DNA of 8,090 nucleotides from an uncultured Bacilli bacterium (GTDB lineage Bacteria; Bacillota_I; Bacilli_A; RF39; UBA660). The stretch is taken from positions 1 through 8,090 of the forward strand of contig CAKORH010000038.1 of the NCBI GenBank assembly GCA_934101235.1. The letters run 5' to 3'. Below, one piece after another: positions 5,950 to 8,090 of the stretch. Made by a program: the position numbers and the translations under genes. The stretch's first letter is position 1; every line of letters starts with the position of its first letter. The notes under the pieces were generated by a model. The model made no database searches, was not told where the DNA came from, and was given only the letters and a program-made list of their open reading frames with translations.

Positions 5950-7746
5950 TTACATCTCCTTTTTTAGAATTTTATTATATTCATTTAAACAATTGTCAAA
6001 TTCTTTAAATGCTTCAACATATACTTTTTCATCTGTCAAATCAACTCCTGCAACTTTTAAAGAATCTACAGGATTTTTAGTACAACCTAATTTTAAAAAT
6101 TTTATATAATTATCTAAAGCATTAACATTATTATTAAATATATCATTAGCAATTTTTAAAGCAGCTATATACCCAGTAGCATATTGATAAACATAAAAAT
6201 TATAATAGAAATGCGGTATTCTAGACCATTCATACATAATTTCTTCATCGATTTTTACTGATTTACCAAAATATTTTTTATTTAAATTATAATAATTATC
6301 ACATAATAAATCTTTTGTTAATACTTCTCCATTTTGTTCTAATTCATGAATATTAAGTTCAAATTCACTAAACATTGTTTGTCTTACAACACTAGCCTTA
6401 AATCTTTTTATTAATTCATCAATAATATATAATTTTTCTTCCTTACTACTTGCATTATTTAACATATAATATGACAATAACAATTCGTTTACTTGACTAG
6501 CAACTTCAGCAACAAATATTGTATAATTATAATTTTGATATGAATTATTTTTAATTGCGTAATAATAATGCATAGCATGTCCTAATTCATGAGCAATAGT
6601 TGATACTTCATCAAACCTACCATCAAAATTTAAAAATACATAAGGATGAGTTAAATAACATGCAGTACAATAACCACCCATTCTTTTATTTTTTGTAGAA
6701 TATACATCAATCCATCTTTCATCAAATGCTTTTTTTAACACATAAATATAATCATTTCCTAAAGGTTTTAATGCTTTTAATATAAGTTCTTTTCCTTCAT
6801 CAAAACTATATTTTTTATCATACTCATTTACTAACGGAACATATGTATCATATAAATGCAATTCTTTTAAGCCTAAAATTTTCTTTCTTATTTTCCATTG
6901 CTTATGTATTATATCTATATTATTATTAATTGCATTAATTAATGTTTTATAAACTCTACTATCAATATCGTTATTGATAAGCGAAGCTTCTAAACTTGAT
7001 TTATATTTTCTTATATCTGCTATAGAATTATGTAATTTAACTAATCCAGACAATAATTCACTATTTGTATTAATTATTCCTTCATATCCTTTATACAAAG
7101 TTTTAAAAGCACTTTTACGAACTCGTCTATCTTTAGACTCTAGATATGTAGCATAATTAGCATTATTAATTTCTTGTTTAATATTATTTTCATCTTTAAT
7201 ACATCCAAACTTCAAGTCAACATCAGTTAATTTAGAAAATGTATCCTCAGGAATATTAAATACATCAGATAATTTAGTCACAATCTTTTCTTCACATTCA
7301 CTTAATACATGCTCTTTTTTTCTAAATATATCTTTCAATAATATTTCATATTCTAACAGTCTTTTATCTTCTACATATTTTTTTTCGATATCTGAATATT
7401 CAAATTTCATTAATTCTGGAACAATATATGAAGATAATTCACTATATTTTTTATTTAATTTTATAACGTTACCATAATATCTATTATATTTATCATTACT
7501 TAAATCTAAATCATTGTTTATGTGAGCATATATAAATAAACGTTCTATTCTTTTAGAAATATTTATATCAATATTCAATACATTATATAAATTTTCATAT
7601 ACTTTACCACTATATTCTTTTATTTTTTCTATATCATTATATAACTTAGCAATTTCATTACTAAATTCTTCTTCACTTTCAAATAAATCACTTAAATCAA
7701 TTTTATATTTATCAGGTATATCATTTCTACAATTGTATTTTTTCAC
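5950..7746 (-). CDS. pepF: Oligoendopeptidase F, M3-family zinc metallopeptidase
   Basis: A zinc endopeptidase that cuts short peptides in the cytoplasm; the family acts on oligopeptides, not folded proteins. With the preferred GTG start the protein has 598 residues, close to the usual PepF length of about 600. The all-helical N-terminal part (about 1-360) matches the family's lid region. The catalytic HELGH motif lies at 386-390 (zinc ligands H386 and H390, catalytic E387), and the third ligand E414 is in AEVASQVNE. Near the C-terminus HFYYNFYVYQYATGY is the conserved tyrosine-rich segment of this family. No signal peptide or membrane segment is seen. A TTG at 7758 is in frame but its first bases form the GGAGG ribosome site (7756-7752), so GTG at 7746 with 5-nt spacing is chosen. 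The gene sits between dnaK and dnaJ, an unusual place, and ends 3 nt before dnaJ. Peptide clearance beside a chaperone pair is a plausible but unproven role. Confidence 0.95.
   Translation of the reverse strand: MKKYNCRNDIPDKYKIDLSDLFESEEEFSNEIAKLYNDIEKIKEYSGKVYENLYNVLNIDINISKRIERLFIYAHINNDLDLSNDKYNRYYGNVIKLNKKYSELSSYIVPELMKFEYSDIEKKYVEDKRLLEYEILLKDIFRKKEHVLSECEEKIVTKLSDVFNIPEDTFSKLTDVDLKFGCIKDENNIKQEINNANYATYLESKDRRVRKSAFKTLYKGYEGIINTNSELLSGLVKLHNSIADIRKYKSSLEASLINNDIDSRVYKTLINAINNNIDIIHKQWKIRKKILGLKELHLYDTYVPLVNEYDKKYSFDEGKELILKALKPLGNDYIYVLKKAFDERWIDVYSTKNKRMGGYCTACYLTHPYVFLNFDGRFDEVSTIAHELGHAMHYYYAIKNNSYQNYNYTIFVAEVASQVNELLLSYYMLNNASSKEEKLYIIDELIKRFKASVVRQTMFSEFELNIHELEQNGEVLTKDLLCDNYYNLNKKYFGKSVKIDEEIMYEWSRIPHFYYNFYVYQYATGYIAALKIANDIFNNNVNALDNYIKFLKLGCTKNPVDSLKVAGVDLTDEKVYVEAFKEFDNCLNEYNKILKKEM
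5956..5960 (-). promoter_or_regulatory. dnaJ Shine-Dalgarno inside the pepF 3' end
   Basis: AGGAG on the minus strand lies within the Lys-Glu codons just before the final Met and TAA of pepF, 9 nt upstream of the dnaJ ATG. Ribosomes finishing pepF cover this site, which favours coupled translation of pepF and dnaJ from one mRNA. Confidence 0.8.
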
Positions 7747-7751
7747 AATTT

Positions 7752-7756
7752 CCTCC
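7752..7756 (-). promoter_or_regulatory. pepF Shine-Dalgarno that decides the start codon
   Basis: GGAGG at 7756-7752 lies 5 nt before GTG (7746-7744), the same spacing as polC's TGAGG to its ATG. The in-frame TTG at 7758 overlaps this motif and has no separate ribosome site, which argues for the GTG and a protein four residues shorter than the longest frame. Confidence 0.75.
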
Positions 7757-7768
7757 AAAACTTAAATT

Positions 7769-7794
7769 AAGAGATTAGATTAGTCTAATCTCTT
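7769..7794 (-). terminator. Perfect 11-bp hairpin between dnaK and pepF, attenuator-like
   Basis: AAGAGATTAGA (7769-7779) and TCTAATCTCTT (7784-7794) are exact inverted repeats with a 4-base loop. The hairpin begins 8 nt after the dnaK stop and ends 12 nt before the pepF ribosome site. In the minus direction only a broken T-rich stretch (AATTTAAGTTTT) follows, so it would be a weak or partial terminator at best. A second reading is a 3'-end stabiliser or RNA processing site that keeps dnaK mRNA more abundant than pepF-dnaJ. The plus direction has a somewhat better T-rich tail but no gene to terminate. Confidence 0.45.
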
Positions 7795-7802
7795 TAATTT
7801 TC

Positions 7803-8090
7803 TTATTTATTTACAAATTCTGCTTCGCTAGCACCGTCATTATCTTCGGCCTTATTAGCATTATCATTTTCTTTTGCAGCTTCTTGATATACACGAGTAG
7901 CATATTCCATTGCTTTTTCGTTTAACTTAGTTGTTTTTTCTTTAATATCGTCTACATCATTTCCTTCAAGAGATTTCTTTAATTCTTCAATTAATTTTTC
8001 AGTTTCTTCTTTTTCACTACTAGTTAATTTATCTCCTAAATCTTTAATAGATTTTTCTGTAGCAAATATTGTTTGTTCTGCTTCATTTCT
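7803..8090 (-). CDS. dnaK: Chaperone protein DnaK (Hsp70), C-terminal 95 residues only
   Basis: ATP-driven cytosolic chaperone. Only the end of the gene is in the window; the 5' part lies beyond the right edge. The frame opens with RNEAEQTIFATEKSIKDL, the highly conserved start of the C-terminal helical lid of DnaK, which closes over bound peptide. A charged helical segment follows, then the disordered acidic tail rich in Glu, Asp, Asn and Ala, ending ASEAEFVNK and TAA (7805-7803). The tail keeps the AEF of the common bacterial DAEFEEV ending but is shorter and stops in NK. It is the first gene seen of the probable dnaK-pepF-dnaJ operon. hrcA and grpE would be expected further right but are not visible. 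Confidence 0.95.
   Translation of the reverse strand, partial: RNEAEQTIFATEKSIKDLGDKLTSSEKEETEKLIEELKKSLEGNDVDDIKEKTTKLNEKAMEYATRVYQEAAKENDNANKAEDNDGASEAEFVNK

Noticed and set aside
6974..7156. 60-codon plus-strand reading frame
   Set aside because: It is antisense within pepF, with no ribosome site or domain. Chance frame.
7747..7758. TTG start four codons upstream for pepF
   Set aside because: The TTG overlaps the GGAGG that serves the downstream GTG, so a ribosome could not use that site to start at it.

Overview
The window is strongly AT-rich and comes from a low-GC Gram-positive (Firmicutes/Bacillota or Mollicutes-like) bacterium. The main evidence is a Gram-positive-type DNA polymerase III, PolC, with its proofreading exonuclease inserted in the PHP domain. 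Lys/Asn/Ile-rich proteins and exclusive TAA stops fit this. TGG is used for tryptophan and no in-frame TGA is seen, so nothing suggests the Mycoplasma genetic code. I cannot name a genus. An uncultured gut-type Bacilli or Clostridia member is a guess.

All genes lie on the minus strand. Reading in that direction (right to left) they are: the 3' end of dnaK (7803-8090, cut by the window edge); a short gap with a perfect 11-bp hairpin; an M3-family oligoendopeptidase F (pepF, about 5950-7746); dnaJ (4816-5946), 3 nt after pepF; a 474-bp intergenic region; and polC (1-4341), cut by the left edge about 65 residues before its expected end.

dnaK, pepF and dnaJ look like one chaperone operon with a peptidase inserted between the Hsp70 and its J-protein partner. 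The dnaJ Shine-Dalgarno lies inside the last codons of pepF, so their translation is probably coupled. polC has its own extended -10 promoter just upstream and is probably a separate transcription unit, shielded from the chaperone operon by two minus-strand terminators.

The dnaJ-polC intergenic region is the most interesting part. It holds two diverged copies of one modular element (4417-4538 and 4632-4792). Each has a conserved leader block, a hairpin with a compensatory base-pair change between copies, one or two further stem-loops, and a terminator-like hairpin built on the same 15-base sequence. In the polC-proximal copy three stem-loops abut almost without gaps over 87 nt. This looks like a duplicated structured RNA or 3'-UTR/terminator element that I do not recognise. 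Otherwise the window is core housekeeping DNA. I see no transposase, integrase, phage gene, CRISPR array, tRNA or rRNA.
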